54,421 bases of DNA. It comes from an uncultured Collinsella sp. GTDB lineage: Bacteria; Actinomycetota; Coriobacteriia; Coriobacteriales; Coriobacteriaceae. Where the stretch lies: assembly GCA_900762325.1 (NCBI GenBank), contig CAAFGG010000007.1:1-54421 (forward strand). Direction: 5' to 3'. The notes under the pieces were generated by a model that searched no databases, was not told the origin of the DNA, and worked only from the letters and a program-made list of their open reading frames with translations. The number at the start of each line of letters is the position of its first letter. Position 1 is the stretch's first letter. This document shows, piece by piece, positions 1 to 7,767 of the stretch. The position numbers and the translations under genes are program-made.

Positions 1-522
1 ATGCTCTTTCAGCAGCTCCAGCGCGTGGGCGTAGCCCTGCAAGCCCTCGCCCGAAAATTATTCAAAAAGTTGGGAGCAATCGTAACTGAAATTGATATTT
101 CAACGGAGGCTTATTCAACGATACAGTCTCTTTTTGAAGATGCGGATGTGATCTATTTTACCGGCGGAAATTCTTTTTTCCTTATAGACCAGCTCCGTAA
201 AACGGGAACGGATGAGCTGTTGAAGAAAGAATTGGCAAAGGGAAAACTGATGATTGGTGAATCGGCAGGTGCGATTGTATGCGCTCCAAGCATCCAATAT
301 ATCGAGCAAATGGATGAAAAGCCGGAGGACTACTCACAAGAAGATGATGCAGGGCTTAATTTGATTGATTTCTATGTTCTTCCGCATTTTCTTACAGCAC
401 CATTTAAGAAAGTTACCGAGAAAATAATAACTGAGTTTTCGGATTTGAATCTATGCCCAATTAACAATCGTCAGGGAATTGTAATTGATGGTGAAGGTTC
501 AAAGGTTATTTGCAAAGACTAA
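1..522 (+). CDS. Peptidase S51 / class I GATase-like protein, 5'-truncated
   Basis: From about residue 19 the protein resembles dipeptidase E-like peptidase S51 enzymes. A TGGN turn lies at 54-57, the nucleophile elbow GESAG at 86-90 (Ser88 is the likely nucleophile) and an LPHF segment near 127-130. Full-length relatives have about 200 residues, so roughly the first 40 residues of the family are missing. The first 50 or so bases are GC-rich, unlike the AT-rich remainder, and their opposite strand reads as a plausible peptide. The first 18 residues are therefore probably not native. The ATG at base 1 has no visible ribosome-binding site because the window starts there. Likely a foreign or truncated gene, or an assembly join. 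Fold confidence is good; functionality is doubtful. Confidence 0.55.
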   Translation: MLFQQLQRVGVALQALARKLFKKLGAIVTEIDISTEAYSTIQSLFEDADVIYFTGGNSFFLIDQLRKTGTDELLKKELAKGKLMIGESAGAIVCAPSIQYIEQMDEKPEDYSQEDDAGLNLIDFYVLPHFLTAPFKKVTEKIITEFSDLNLCPINNRQGIVIDGEGSKVICKD

Positions 523-523
523 T

Positions 524-742
524 TTAAACTTCCAGTTTGCTGCACTCGTTCCTAGCAGGGTTTGGGGCAGGAGGGACTGCCTGGGTACGGCACCTGTCAA
601 CTCGGTCTACGTCTTTGATGACCGGGTCGTACTCAATATCAACTTCACGGATGATGCCAAAACGGTCACCCGTGAGGAAGTGTTGGATTCGAGTGCTGTG
701 GACAATGTTCCAGCATGCTGGGATCGAACTCGCTAGCCGGAA
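524..742 (-). pseudogene. Coding-like remnant without start codon
   Basis: On the minus strand 72 codons stay open between a TGA at 743-745 and a TAA at 524-526. The translation has a natural-looking charged composition (for example IIREVDIEYDPVIKDVDRVD) but no ATG or GTG with a ribosome-binding site. It overlaps the 3' end of the DUF523 gene in another frame. I do not recognise the family. It may be the tail of a gene whose 5' part was lost, or part of a dispersed repeat. It sits beside the foreign-looking peptidase fragment, which supports a rearranged junction. The evidence is only frame openness and composition. Confidence 0.25.
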
Positions 743-1157
743 TCACACGGTACCCGTGGCGCAGGAGCAGGTCGACGAAAACGCCGTTACCCGGTGTGAG
801 CGTACCGCTGAACGTTCCGTCGTAGATACGGCCTACACCACACGAGGGGCTACGGTCCTGCAAGACGCACGCAGCGATCTGGGACGGGCCGCCCGCCTGC
901 TCGCACATGTCGAGCGCGCGCTCGGCACCCAGGCGAAACTCGCGATCGACTGAGGTACCCTCGCAGGTACGGACCTCGCCGTCCACGATCTCGGAAGGAT
1001 CGCGCGGTGTGGGCAGGCCGCCAAAAACCTCAGGGCATACCAACAGGACCTCGGTCCCCGTGCGCTCGCAAGCCTCGACCAGCTCGCGATGATAGTTGTC
1101 GAGTCCGTTATACTTGCAGCTCACGCCCATCAAACAGGCGCTCACCACGATCTTCAT
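666..1157 (-). CDS. DUF523 family protein
   Basis: A 163-residue protein of the DUF523 (YbbK-like) family, whose biochemical role is not established. It opens with the family signature VSACLMGVSCKYNG (Cys8 and Cys14), followed by CPEVFGGLPTPRDPSEI and DRSPSCG. These conserved cysteines suggest a metal or Fe-S site. The ATG at 1157 is preferred because GGGAGG lies at 1163-1169; an in-frame TTG at 1172 would contain that ribosome-binding site. The last 15 or so residues after the usual family end (RVIPASE) may be read from a neighbouring repeat. The gene lies just downstream of ftsH behind a strong terminator, so it probably relies on its own promoter or read-through. Confidence 0.85.
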   Translation of the reverse strand: MKIVVSACLMGVSCKYNGLDNYHRELVEACERTGTEVLLVCPEVFGGLPTPRDPSEIVDGEVRTCEGTSVDREFRLGAERALDMCEQAGGPSQIAACVLQDRSPSCGVGRIYDGTFSGTLTPGNGVFVDLLLRHGYRVIPASEFDPSMLEHCPQHSNPTLPHG

Positions 1158-1172
1158 GCATATCCCTCCCAA

Positions 1173-1213
1173 GCAAAACGCCCCATTTGAGATAGAAGCT
1201 CAAATGGGGCGTT
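1173..1213 (-). terminator. Rho-independent terminator of ftsH
   Basis: A perfect 15-bp stem (1177-1191 with 1199-1213, 7-nt loop) lies 20 bp past the ftsH stop. On the minus strand it is followed by TTTTG, giving a classical intrinsic terminator. Confidence 0.88.
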
Positions 1214-1232
1214 CGATGCTGTGTAACCAGCC

Positions 1233-3140
1233 TTACTGCTGCTTCGGCATCAGCGGATTCTCGCGCGTGAGGAGATTCATGAACTCCTCGCCCGTGATCG
1301 TCTCCTTCTTGTACAGATAACGAGCCAGCTCGTGGAGCTTAAACTTGTTCTCCTTCAGAATCTGCAGAGCGCGGTCGTGCGCATCCTCGATCAGCTTGGC
1401 GACAATCGCGTCCACGCGCTCGGCCGTACCGGGGGCGCAGGTGAGCGACGTGTCCTGGTTGAGGTACGCATTCTGAACGGTACCGAGCGCCATCATGCCA
1501 AACTCGTCGGACATACCAAAGCGCGTCACCATGTTACGGGCGAGCTTGGTGGCCTGCTCGATATCGTTGGCGGCACCGGTCGTCATCTCGCCAAAGATGA
1601 GCTCCTCGGCTGCACGGCCACCGCAATAGACGGCGAGCTTGTCCAGGACCTCCTGGCGTGTGGTCAGGAAGCGCTCATCCTCCTCGACCTGCATGGTGTA
1701 GCCAAGAGCACCGCTCGTGCGCGGCACGATGGTAATCTTCGTGACCGGCGCAGAACCCTTTTGGCGGGCAGCAACGATGGCATGACCGATCTCGTGGTAA
1801 GAAACGACCTGTTTCTCGTGGTCGGACAGCACCGTGGACTTGCGCTGCTGACCGGCGATGACGACCTCCACCGACTCCTCAAAGTCGTCCTGCGTAGCGC
1901 GCTTGCGACCCTCGCGGACGGCACGCAGGGCGCCCTCGTTGATGATGTTGGCCAGGTCGGCGCCCGAGGCACCGGGCGTGGCGCGGGCAATCGCGGTCAG
2001 GTCGATCGGCGGCTGCGTCTTCACGCTCTTGGCATGCAACTCGAGGATGTTCTTGCGACCGGTCAGGTCGGGCAGCTCAACGGGGATGCGGCGGTCAAAA
2101 CGACCGGGGCGAAGCAGGGCCGGATCAAGGCTGTCGGGGCGGTTGGTAGCAGCGAGAACGACAATACCCTTGTGGTTATCGAAGCCGTCCATCTCGGTCA
2201 GCAGCTGGTTGAGTGTCTGCTCGCGCTCGTCGTTGCCACTAAAGCCGCCGCCATCGCGCTTCTTGCCGATGGTATCAATCTCATCGATAAAGACGATGCA
2301 CGGGGCCTTTTCCTTGGCCTGCTTAAACAGATCGCGCACCTTGGCGGCGCCGCGGCCGACAAACATCTCAACAAACTCAGAACCCGAAATACTAAAGAAC
2401 GGCACGCCCGCCTCGCCGGCAACGGCCTTGGCAAGCAGGGTCTTACCGGTACCCGGAGGGCCGACAAGAAGAGCACCGCGCGGCAGCTTGGCGCCGATTT
2501 CCTCGTAGCGCTGCGGCTTCTCCAGAAAGTCGACGACCTCCTTGAGGGACTCCTTGGCCTCTTCCTGGCCGGCGACATCCTTAAAGGTCACGCCCACGTC
2601 CTTGGAGGCGATCACGCGCGCGCCGGACTTGCCCAGTCCACCGCCGCCAAAACCACCGCCGCCAAAGTTCATCGACGGACCGTCATCGCCCATGGCCTTC
2701 TTCATGCGGCGGTTGAGCCACCAGCCGATCAGGAAGAAAATCGCCATGGGAAGAATGAGGGTGAGCAGGTAGTAGGTCATCAGACCCGAGTTCTTATCGG
2801 GAACGACCGACTCAAGCGAGGCGCCAGATTCAAGCACGCGATCGGTAAAGCCAGCGTCATTCGGCACACCGGTCGTCTTGTAGGCGATGTTCTCGTCCTC
2901 GCCCTTCTTGGTGTAATAAATCGTGTAATCGTCCGTGTTGTACTCGACCTTGTCGACACTCTTCTTATCGAGCGCTTTGACAAACGTCGAGTAATCGGTC
3001 TTCGTAATCTGCTGCGTGTGACCGATGTTGGGGAACAGAACGGTCGAGAGCACGAGGTAGACGACGAAGGCGATGAGCACGTAGAGGATCATATTCCGTC
3101 TACGTTTGTTGTCATCCATCTCCATCTGCTTGAACTCCAT
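1233..3140 (-). CDS. ftsH: ATP-dependent zinc metalloprotease FtsH
   Basis: Membrane-anchored AAA+ protease that degrades damaged membrane proteins and short-lived regulators, working as a hexamer. There are 635 residues. TM1 is near 17-36 and TM2 near 121-141, with the extracytoplasmic loop between them. A Gly-rich linker lies at 159-172. Walker A GPPGTGKT is at 227-234, Walker B with FIDEID at 284-289, the second region of homology around 330-352 and the zinc site HEIGH at 449-453. The start is uncertain: ATG 3140 has a weak upstream site, whereas the methionine five codons later has GGAG at a better distance. The tilS and hpt genes that often precede ftsH are absent; the divergent neighbour is a cobalamin adenosyltransferase. 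Confidence 0.97.
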   Translation of the reverse strand: MEFKQMEMDDNKRRRNMILYVLIAFVVYLVLSTVLFPNIGHTQQITKTDYSTFVKALDKKSVDKVEYNTDDYTIYYTKKGEDENIAYKTTGVPNDAGFTDRVLESGASLESVVPDKNSGLMTYYLLTLILPMAIFFLIGWWLNRRMKKAMGDDGPSMNFGGGGFGGGGLGKSGARVIASKDVGVTFKDVAGQEEAKESLKEVVDFLEKPQRYEEIGAKLPRGALLVGPPGTGKTLLAKAVAGEAGVPFFSISGSEFVEMFVGRGAAKVRDLFKQAKEKAPCIVFIDEIDTIGKKRDGGGFSGNDEREQTLNQLLTEMDGFDNHKGIVVLAATNRPDSLDPALLRPGRFDRRIPVELPDLTGRKNILELHAKSVKTQPPIDLTAIARATPGASGADLANIINEGALRAVREGRKRATQDDFEESVEVVIAGQQRKSTVLSDHEKQVVSYHEIGHAIVAARQKGSAPVTKITIVPRTSGALGYTMQVEEDERFLTTRQEVLDKLAVYCGGRAAEELIFGEMTTGAANDIEQATKLARNMVTRFGMSDEFGMMALGTVQNAYLNQDTSLTCAPGTAERVDAIVAKLIEDAHDRALQILKENKFKLHELARYLYKKETITGEEFMNLLTRENPLMPKQQ

Positions 3141-3217
3141 CTACTGGGGTTGATAATGTTTTCTAGAATACCCAACCCGGACGGCGATAAACCGACGCCG
3201 GGCACGAAAGGACAGAG

Positions 3218-3703
3218 ATGGCATCACTGGAAGTCGGCAAGGTTCAAATCTATACAGGCGACGGCAAGGGCAAGACGACGGCCGCGCTGGGGCTCGCGCT
3301 GCGCGCCACGGGCTATGGACTTAACGTGCTTATGCTGCAGTTTGCCAAGAAGCTACACTGCGCCGAGCATGATGCGGCGCCCCGTTTAGGTCTGCGCATC
3401 GTACAAGCCGACCGCGACACGCCCGAAGCCTGTGCCGCACAGATCATGGAGCTAGCACGCGAGCAGATTAGCCAGGTAGACGTGCTGATCTTGGATGAGC
3501 TGGGAGAGGCCATGCGACGAGGCTTTGTGACGCGCGAGGATGTGGAGGGGTTGATCGCGCTGAAGCCTGCCACCACGGAGCTCGTGCTCACCGGCCGCGG
3601 ATTACTGCCCCTCGCCGACCTTGCCGACCTAGTAACCGAAATGCGCCCCGTCAAACACTATTTCGACGAAGGACTCCTAGCGCGCCAAGGCATCGAATAC
3701 TAG
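3218..3703 (+). CDS. cobO: Cob(I)yrinic acid a,c-diamide / cob(I)alamin adenosyltransferase
   Basis: Transfers the adenosyl group of ATP to the cobalt of reduced corrinoids, the last activation step of cobamide synthesis or salvage. The 161-residue cytosolic protein belongs to the CobA/CobO/BtuR family. The P-loop GDGKGKTT is at 14-21, followed by ALGLALRATGYG. A C-terminal TGRG...LADLVTEM...KHYFDEG...ARQGIEY pattern matches the family end. It is slightly shorter than the usual 170-200 residues. A ribosome-binding site AAAGGACAG precedes the ATG. It stands alone on the plus strand, divergent from ftsH, with only 77 bp upstream, too short for a B12 riboswitch. The B12 genes it serves are outside the window. 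Confidence 0.86.
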   Translation: MASLEVGKVQIYTGDGKGKTTAALGLALRATGYGLNVLMLQFAKKLHCAEHDAAPRLGLRIVQADRDTPEACAAQIMELAREQISQVDVLILDELGEAMRRGFVTREDVEGLIALKPATTELVLTGRGLLPLADLADLVTEMRPVKHYFDEGLLARQGIEY

Positions 3704-3729
3704 CCATTGCGGACGTCCCCAATGGCTAG
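3700..3729. terminator. Palindromic bidirectional terminator-like repeat between convergent genes
   Basis: A 30-bp inverted repeat (14 of 15 pairs) centred on GGACGTCC. It contains both the cobO stop codon (3701-3703) and, on the other strand, the MATE gene stop (3726-3728). Its core is shared with the palindrome at 24008-24031. It has no U-tract, so termination is plausible but unproven. Confidence 0.55.
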
Positions 3730-5075
3730 GCGGTGGCGCGGCCTAGCCAGTTGCCGCTGTGGTGGTAGATGGTGAACATGGTTGCGGTGATGAGCCAGGT
3801 TACGGGGTAGACCAGCAGCAGGTGCTCAAGCGACGGATCGAACGGCATGATCGCAAACACCCAGATCACCCTGAGCACGACGGTGCCAAAAATCGTGAGC
3901 AGCATGGGCTGCAAGCTCACGCCGGCACCGCGAATGGAGCCCGACGCGTTTTCGATAATCGAGAAGATCGCGTAGAACGGCGCGATAAAATGAAGAATCG
4001 TCGTGGTGTACGCCGAAATCGAAGCATCGTCGACAAACAGACGCGACAACGGACCCGAGAACACCAGCAGCACGGCAGACAGGCCACCAATGAGCATAAA
4101 TGACAGCACGAGCGACGTATGGTAGCCCTTGCGCATGCGCTCGTAGTTGCGCGCGCCAAAGTTCTGTGCCGAGAACGTGGTGATCGACACGCCAAGTGCC
4201 TCGGTAACCATCCAGACAATGCCATCCAAACGGCCCGAAAGACCCCACGCCGTGGTGACATCGGCACCAAACGAATTAACCGACACCTGAATCAAAACAT
4301 TGGAAATCGAATACGCAGCAGACTGAAAGCCAAGCGGCAGACCACACGAGATCATGCTCTTACAAATGGCAGGATCAATGCCGAGTTTTGACAGTGAAAG
4401 CCGCCACGCACCCGGTGCGTGCATCATACGAATCACGATCATCGTGGCGTTGGAGCAAATGGTCAGCGCCACCGCGATACCGCAGCCCAGAGCCTCCATA
4501 TGAAGCACGGCAACGAAAATGACATCCAGTACCGCATTAACAAGGCAGCCGGAAGCGATGATCACAGCAGGCCCGCGCGTGTCGCCCACGGCGCGCAGCA
4601 ATGCCGTTCCCATATTGAGCAGCAGCGCCGCAACCATGGCGGCAAAATAACAACGAGCATAGGCCACGCCCTCGGCCAATAGTTCTTGCGGCGTGTTCAT
4701 AAGCACCAGCATGGGCTCAACGAACACTATGCCAAGAATCGAGAAAACGATACCGCCCACCAGCGCGAGCGTCATGGCCGTATGGACCGAACGACTCAGT
4801 CGCTCATCATCGTGCTGGCCAAAATACTGACCGGTAATGACCGCGCAGCCGGCACCGACGCCGACGCAAAAGCCAATGCAGAGCTCGGTGAGCACCATCG
4901 TGGCTTGAATGCCGCCAAGCGCAAGCTTGCCGCCAAACTGACCGACGATATAGGTGCCGATAAGCGTGTAAGCCTGCTGAAAAAACGAACTAAAAAAGAT
5001 GGGAACGCACAGCGACAGCAATTGCTGCCAAATGACACCTTGCGTTACATCGATAGCCGTAGATTTCTTAGCCAC
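3726..5075 (-). CDS. MATE family efflux transporter
   Basis: A 449-residue polytopic membrane protein of the MATE (MatE) family, which exports cationic drugs or metabolites using Na+ or H+ gradients. The N-terminal region reads IWQQLLSLCVPIFFSSFFQQ and VGQFGG. There are two repeated six-helix halves, the second beginning around GLPLGFQSAAYSISNVL. The GTG at 5075 is chosen because GGGGAGGG lies just upstream; an ATG 11 codons earlier has no such site. The substrate cannot be told from sequence. It is convergent with cobO, and their stop codons share a palindrome. The gap to the rRNA methyltransferase gene upstream is 125 bp and shows nothing notable. Confidence 0.93.
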   Translation of the reverse strand: MAKKSTAIDVTQGVIWQQLLSLCVPIFFSSFFQQAYTLIGTYIVGQFGGKLALGGIQATMVLTELCIGFCVGVGAGCAVITGQYFGQHDDERLSRSVHTAMTLALVGGIVFSILGIVFVEPMLVLMNTPQELLAEGVAYARCYFAAMVAALLLNMGTALLRAVGDTRGPAVIIASGCLVNAVLDVIFVAVLHMEALGCGIAVALTICSNATMIVIRMMHAPGAWRLSLSKLGIDPAICKSMISCGLPLGFQSAAYSISNVLIQVSVNSFGADVTTAWGLSGRLDGIVWMVTEALGVSITTFSAQNFGARNYERMRKGYHTSLVLSFMLIGGLSAVLLVFSGPLSRLFVDDASISAYTTTILHFIAPFYAIFSIIENASGSIRGAGVSLQPMLLTIFGTVVLRVIWVFAIMPFDPSLEHLLLVYPVTWLITATMFTIYHHSGNWLGRATA

Positions 5076-5200
5076 ACGCCCTCCCCAAAAGCGCACGTCA
5101 ACCGACAAAACAGCAATTTAAAACCAAAGCCAAAACCAGCTTAGCACCGACTGGCGGCGACCGAAACACCCCGAATCAGAGCGCGGTACGGAATATCTGC

Positions 5201-6115
5201 CTAGTGATACAAACCCGGCTGGTAGTGGTACTCGTTGCTCACGTGCGGGCACAGCTGCCAAAAGGCGACGGCACTCGCCGCGGCCACGTTGAGCGAATCA
5301 ACCCCGTGGGCCATCGGAATGCGCACGGCCTGGTCGCAGCCCGCAATGGTCTTGGCGCCCAGACCGGCACCCTCGGTTCCCATAAAGATTGCCAGGCGGT
5401 CAATCTCCTGCAGCACGGGATCGTCCAGCGACACCGAATCATCCGTCAGCGCCATCGCGGCACACGAAAAACCAGCATGATGCAACGACGCCAACCCGTC
5501 ATGCGGCCACACGCGCGCCTCACTGCCGATACGCGTCCACGGCACCTGAAACACGGTGCCCATGCTCACACGGGCCGAGCGACGATACAGCGGATCGCAG
5601 CACGTAGGGCTCACCAGAATGCCGTCGACATTGAGTGCGGCAGCCGAGCGGAAAATCGCGCCCACGTTTGTGTGGTCGACAATACCCTCGAGCACGCATA
5701 TGCGCACCGGGCGCTCCCCCGCCGCCTCGACGACGCCGGCCAGGAACTCATCAACCGGAATCTGACGCGGGCGACGAAACGCCGCGAGCGCACCGCGCGT
5801 CACGTTAAAGCCCGTCAACTGCTCCATGAGCTCCATCGAGGCCACGAACACCGGGACCGGACCCGCTCCCTCGCGCACAACCAGGCGCTCAAACAGCGGC
5901 ATCATCTGGTCGAGCCAGCGCTCACCCAACAGAAAGCTCACCGGCTCGTATCCGGCGCGCACCGCACGCTCTATGACCTTGGCACTCTCGGCGATAAAGA
6001 TGCCCTTTTGCGGCTCCAGCACGCAGCGCAGCTCGCGCTCGGTCAGTCGCACGTAGGCATCGAGCCGCTCGTCCTCGAGCGAATCAATTCGCAGAACCTC
6101 AACGGCATCAGTCAT
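5201..6115 (-). CDS. TrmH/SpoU family RNA 2'-O-methyltransferase
   Basis: A 304-residue SPOUT-class methyltransferase that uses SAM to methylate ribose 2'-OH in rRNA or tRNA. An N-terminal substrate-binding domain covers roughly 1-115. The catalytic SpoU domain runs from VRICVLEGIVDHTNVGAIFR (N of the N-x-G-A-x-x-R motif 1) through FMGTEGAGL (motif 2) to DSLNVAAASAVA (motif 3) near the C-terminus. The trefoil-knot motifs are all intact. The exact target nucleotide cannot be assigned. The ATG at 6115 has only a weak ribosome-binding site, but no better start is visible. It follows folA by 109 bp on the same strand. Confidence 0.92.
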   Translation of the reverse strand: MTDAVEVLRIDSLEDERLDAYVRLTERELRCVLEPQKGIFIAESAKVIERAVRAGYEPVSFLLGERWLDQMMPLFERLVVREGAGPVPVFVASMELMEQLTGFNVTRGALAAFRRPRQIPVDEFLAGVVEAAGERPVRICVLEGIVDHTNVGAIFRSAAALNVDGILVSPTCCDPLYRRSARVSMGTVFQVPWTRIGSEARVWPHDGLASLHHAGFSCAAMALTDDSVSLDDPVLQEIDRLAIFMGTEGAGLGAKTIAGCDQAVRIPMAHGVDSLNVAAASAVAFWQLCPHVSNEYHYQPGLYH

Positions 6116-6224
6116 AGCAGCCAGCCCGCACCCTTCTTACAGCAGCATCAATATCAAACGAGGCGACGCTAGGCGCCGCCCCTCAATCATTCCAACCCGA
6201 TAATACCGTGGGCAAATAGGAGAT

Positions 6225-6743
6225 TTACGCCTCGATACGACGATACGTCACGAACTCATAATCGAGGCCTTCGTCACCCTCGCCCGCGGCAATCGTGGCA
6301 ACCCCTTCGCGCCGCGCAACTTCCCACGCGGGATCGGCGTCCAAGTCGGGAAAGTACGTGTCCACGGGATGGACGCAGTAGTTATGCGTGACCTCGGCCT
6401 CCACGCAGTACGGCAAAAACTGCCGATAGACATCGCCGCCACCGATAACCCACGCAACGGGCTCGTCGGCAACCGCGGCGAGCGCCTCGCCGATACTATG
6501 CACCACGTCGACGCCCTCGGGCGTAAAATCCTCGTCGCGCGTGAGCACGATATTACGACGATTCTTGAGCGGACGTCCACCGGGAAAACTCAGCAGCGTC
6601 TTGCGTCCCATGATGACCGGACAGCCCTTGGTACACGCCACAAAATGGCGCATGTCGGCGCGATTGGACACCACCATGTCGCCCTCGCACCCAATGCCCC
6701 AATCGTCACACACGGCGACGATGGCAGAAAGCTTACACGTCAT
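6225..6743 (-). CDS. folA: Dihydrofolate reductase
   Basis: Reduces dihydrofolate to tetrahydrofolate with NADPH, regenerating the cofactor consumed by thymidylate synthase. About 172 residues. Family landmarks are LSAIVAVCDDWGIGCEGDMVV (Met20-loop region), MGRKTLLSFPGGRPLKNRRNIVLTR (NADPH-binding segment) and AWVIGGGDVYRQFLP. A GTG at 6752 adjoins the thyA stop, but the ATG at 6743 has AGGTGG at 6749-6754 and is preferred. The gene sits directly behind thyA and is probably translationally coupled to it, the usual thyA-folA pairing. Confidence 0.95.
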   Translation of the reverse strand: MTCKLSAIVAVCDDWGIGCEGDMVVSNRADMRHFVACTKGCPVIMGRKTLLSFPGGRPLKNRRNIVLTRDEDFTPEGVDVVHSIGEALAAVADEPVAWVIGGGDVYRQFLPYCVEAEVTHNYCVHPVDTYFPDLDADPAWEVARREGVATIAAGEGDEGLDYEFVTYRRIEA

Positions 6744-6752
6744 ATCTGCCAC

Positions 6753-7601
6753 CTATACCGCAATGGGGATGTTCTTGACCTGCGGGCCGTGCTCATAGCC
6801 CTCGACGATGAGGTCGTCGGTCGTAAACGCGTAGAAATCGTGCACATCGGGGTTAAGCGTTACCCTGGGCGCCGCAAACTGCGGACGCTCGATAAGTTCG
6901 CGGACGATGTCGACATGGCGGTCGTAAATGTGGGCATCGGCAATCACATGCAGCAGCTCGCCGGGAATCATATCGACCGACTGCGCGACCATCATCAGCA
7001 AGATGGCGTACTGGCACACGTTCCAGTTATTCGCGGCCAAAATGTCCTGGCTGCGCTGGTTGAGAATCATGTTGAGCGTGGGCTTATCGTCCTGCGGGCG
7101 CTGCGTAACGTTATAGGTCACGCTGTAGGCGCACGGATACAGGTGCATCTCGGACAGGTCGTTAAACACGTACGTGTTGGTCATGATGCGGCGGCTGTAC
7201 GGTGTGTGCTTAAGATCGTACAGTACACGGTCCATCTGGTCGAAATCGCCCTCGGCATAATGGCTCTTCTGGCCAATCTGATACCCGTAGGCCTTGCCGA
7301 TGGAGCCGGTCTCGTCGGCCCACTCATCCCAAATATGGCTGTTGAGGTCATGGACGTTATTGGACTTCTTTTGATAGATCCACAAGATCTCGTCCATCGC
7401 AGACTTAAGCGCCGTGCGGCGCAGGGTAAGCGCGGGAAACTCCTCGCGCAGGTCGTAGCGTGCCGTAACGCCAAAGTTTTTAATGGTATAGGCAGGGGTG
7501 CCATCCTCCCACACCGGACGGACCTTTTGGCCCTCGGTGGTGGTGCCATGGTCCAGAATATCGCGGCACATGGATACAAACTGTTGATCAGCCTTGCTCA
7601 T
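6753..7601 (-). CDS. thyA: Thymidylate synthase
   Basis: Makes dTMP from dUMP with methylene-tetrahydrofolate. 282 residues. The catalytic cysteine is Cys157 in the segment LYPCAY. Other landmarks are RRTALKSAMDEILWIYQKKS, the Arg cluster YSRRIMTN, LNQRSQDILAANNWNVCQYA and HVIADAHIYDRH. PCAY instead of the E. coli PCH is a variant around the nucleophile, but the cysteine itself is kept. Start: ATG 7601 with AGGAGGG at 7604-7610; a longer in-frame extension upstream is not supported. A TACAAT -10-like hexamer lies upstream. The gene is divergent from the DUF134-NifX gene, and the first CATATG palindrome lies in the shared intergenic region. Confidence 0.97.
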   Translation of the reverse strand: MSKADQQFVSMCRDILDHGTTTEGQKVRPVWEDGTPAYTIKNFGVTARYDLREEFPALTLRRTALKSAMDEILWIYQKKSNNVHDLNSHIWDEWADETGSIGKAYGYQIGQKSHYAEGDFDQMDRVLYDLKHTPYSRRIMTNTYVFNDLSEMHLYPCAYSVTYNVTQRPQDDKPTLNMILNQRSQDILAANNWNVCQYAILLMMVAQSVDMIPGELLHVIADAHIYDRHVDIVRELIERPQFAAPRVTLNPDVHDFYAFTTDDLIVEGYEHGPQVKNIPIAV

Positions 7602-7685
7602 TGACCCTCCTGTCAGTCGCCTATAAGCAATTTTTATTGTAGCCCAGGCGCACGCCGCCCCACAGCCCAAACATAAGCCCTCATT

Positions 7686-7703
7686 TTCTGACATATGCCA
7701 GAA
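7686..7703. promoter_or_regulatory. Palindromic operator candidate, distal copy
   Basis: Eighteen-bp near-perfect palindrome TTCTGACATATGCCAGAA, with one non-symmetric pair, centred 53 bp (about five helical turns) upstream of a second TGACATATGTCA copy. It lies just upstream of the candidate -35 element of the DUF134-NifX gene. Confidence 0.55.
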
Positions 7704-7708
7704 ATACC

Positions 7709-7736
7709 TTGCGTGGTTCCTCATGCGCGCTATTCT
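7709..7736 (+). promoter_or_regulatory. Candidate promoter of the DUF134-NifX gene
   Basis: TTGCGT (7709-7714) and TATTCT (7731-7736) separated by 16 bp. Transcription would start near 7743, inside the proximal palindrome. The match to consensus is moderate. Confidence 0.45.
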
Positions 7737-7741
7737 ATTGT

Positions 7742-7753
7742 TGACATATGTCA
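7742..7753. promoter_or_regulatory. Palindromic operator candidate, proximal copy
   Basis: Perfect 12-bp palindrome TGACATATGTCA at the predicted transcription start, 15 bp before the start codon. A repressor bound here and at the 7686-7703 copy could form a loop across the promoter. The encoded DUF134 protein is itself a candidate binder. Confidence 0.55.
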
Positions 7754-7767
7754 GGTTTGGAGTGTGT

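Noticed and set aside
3141..3217. Cobalamin riboswitch in front of cobO
   Set aside because: Only 77 bp separate cobO from the divergent ftsH, too short for the element, and no B12-box is visible.
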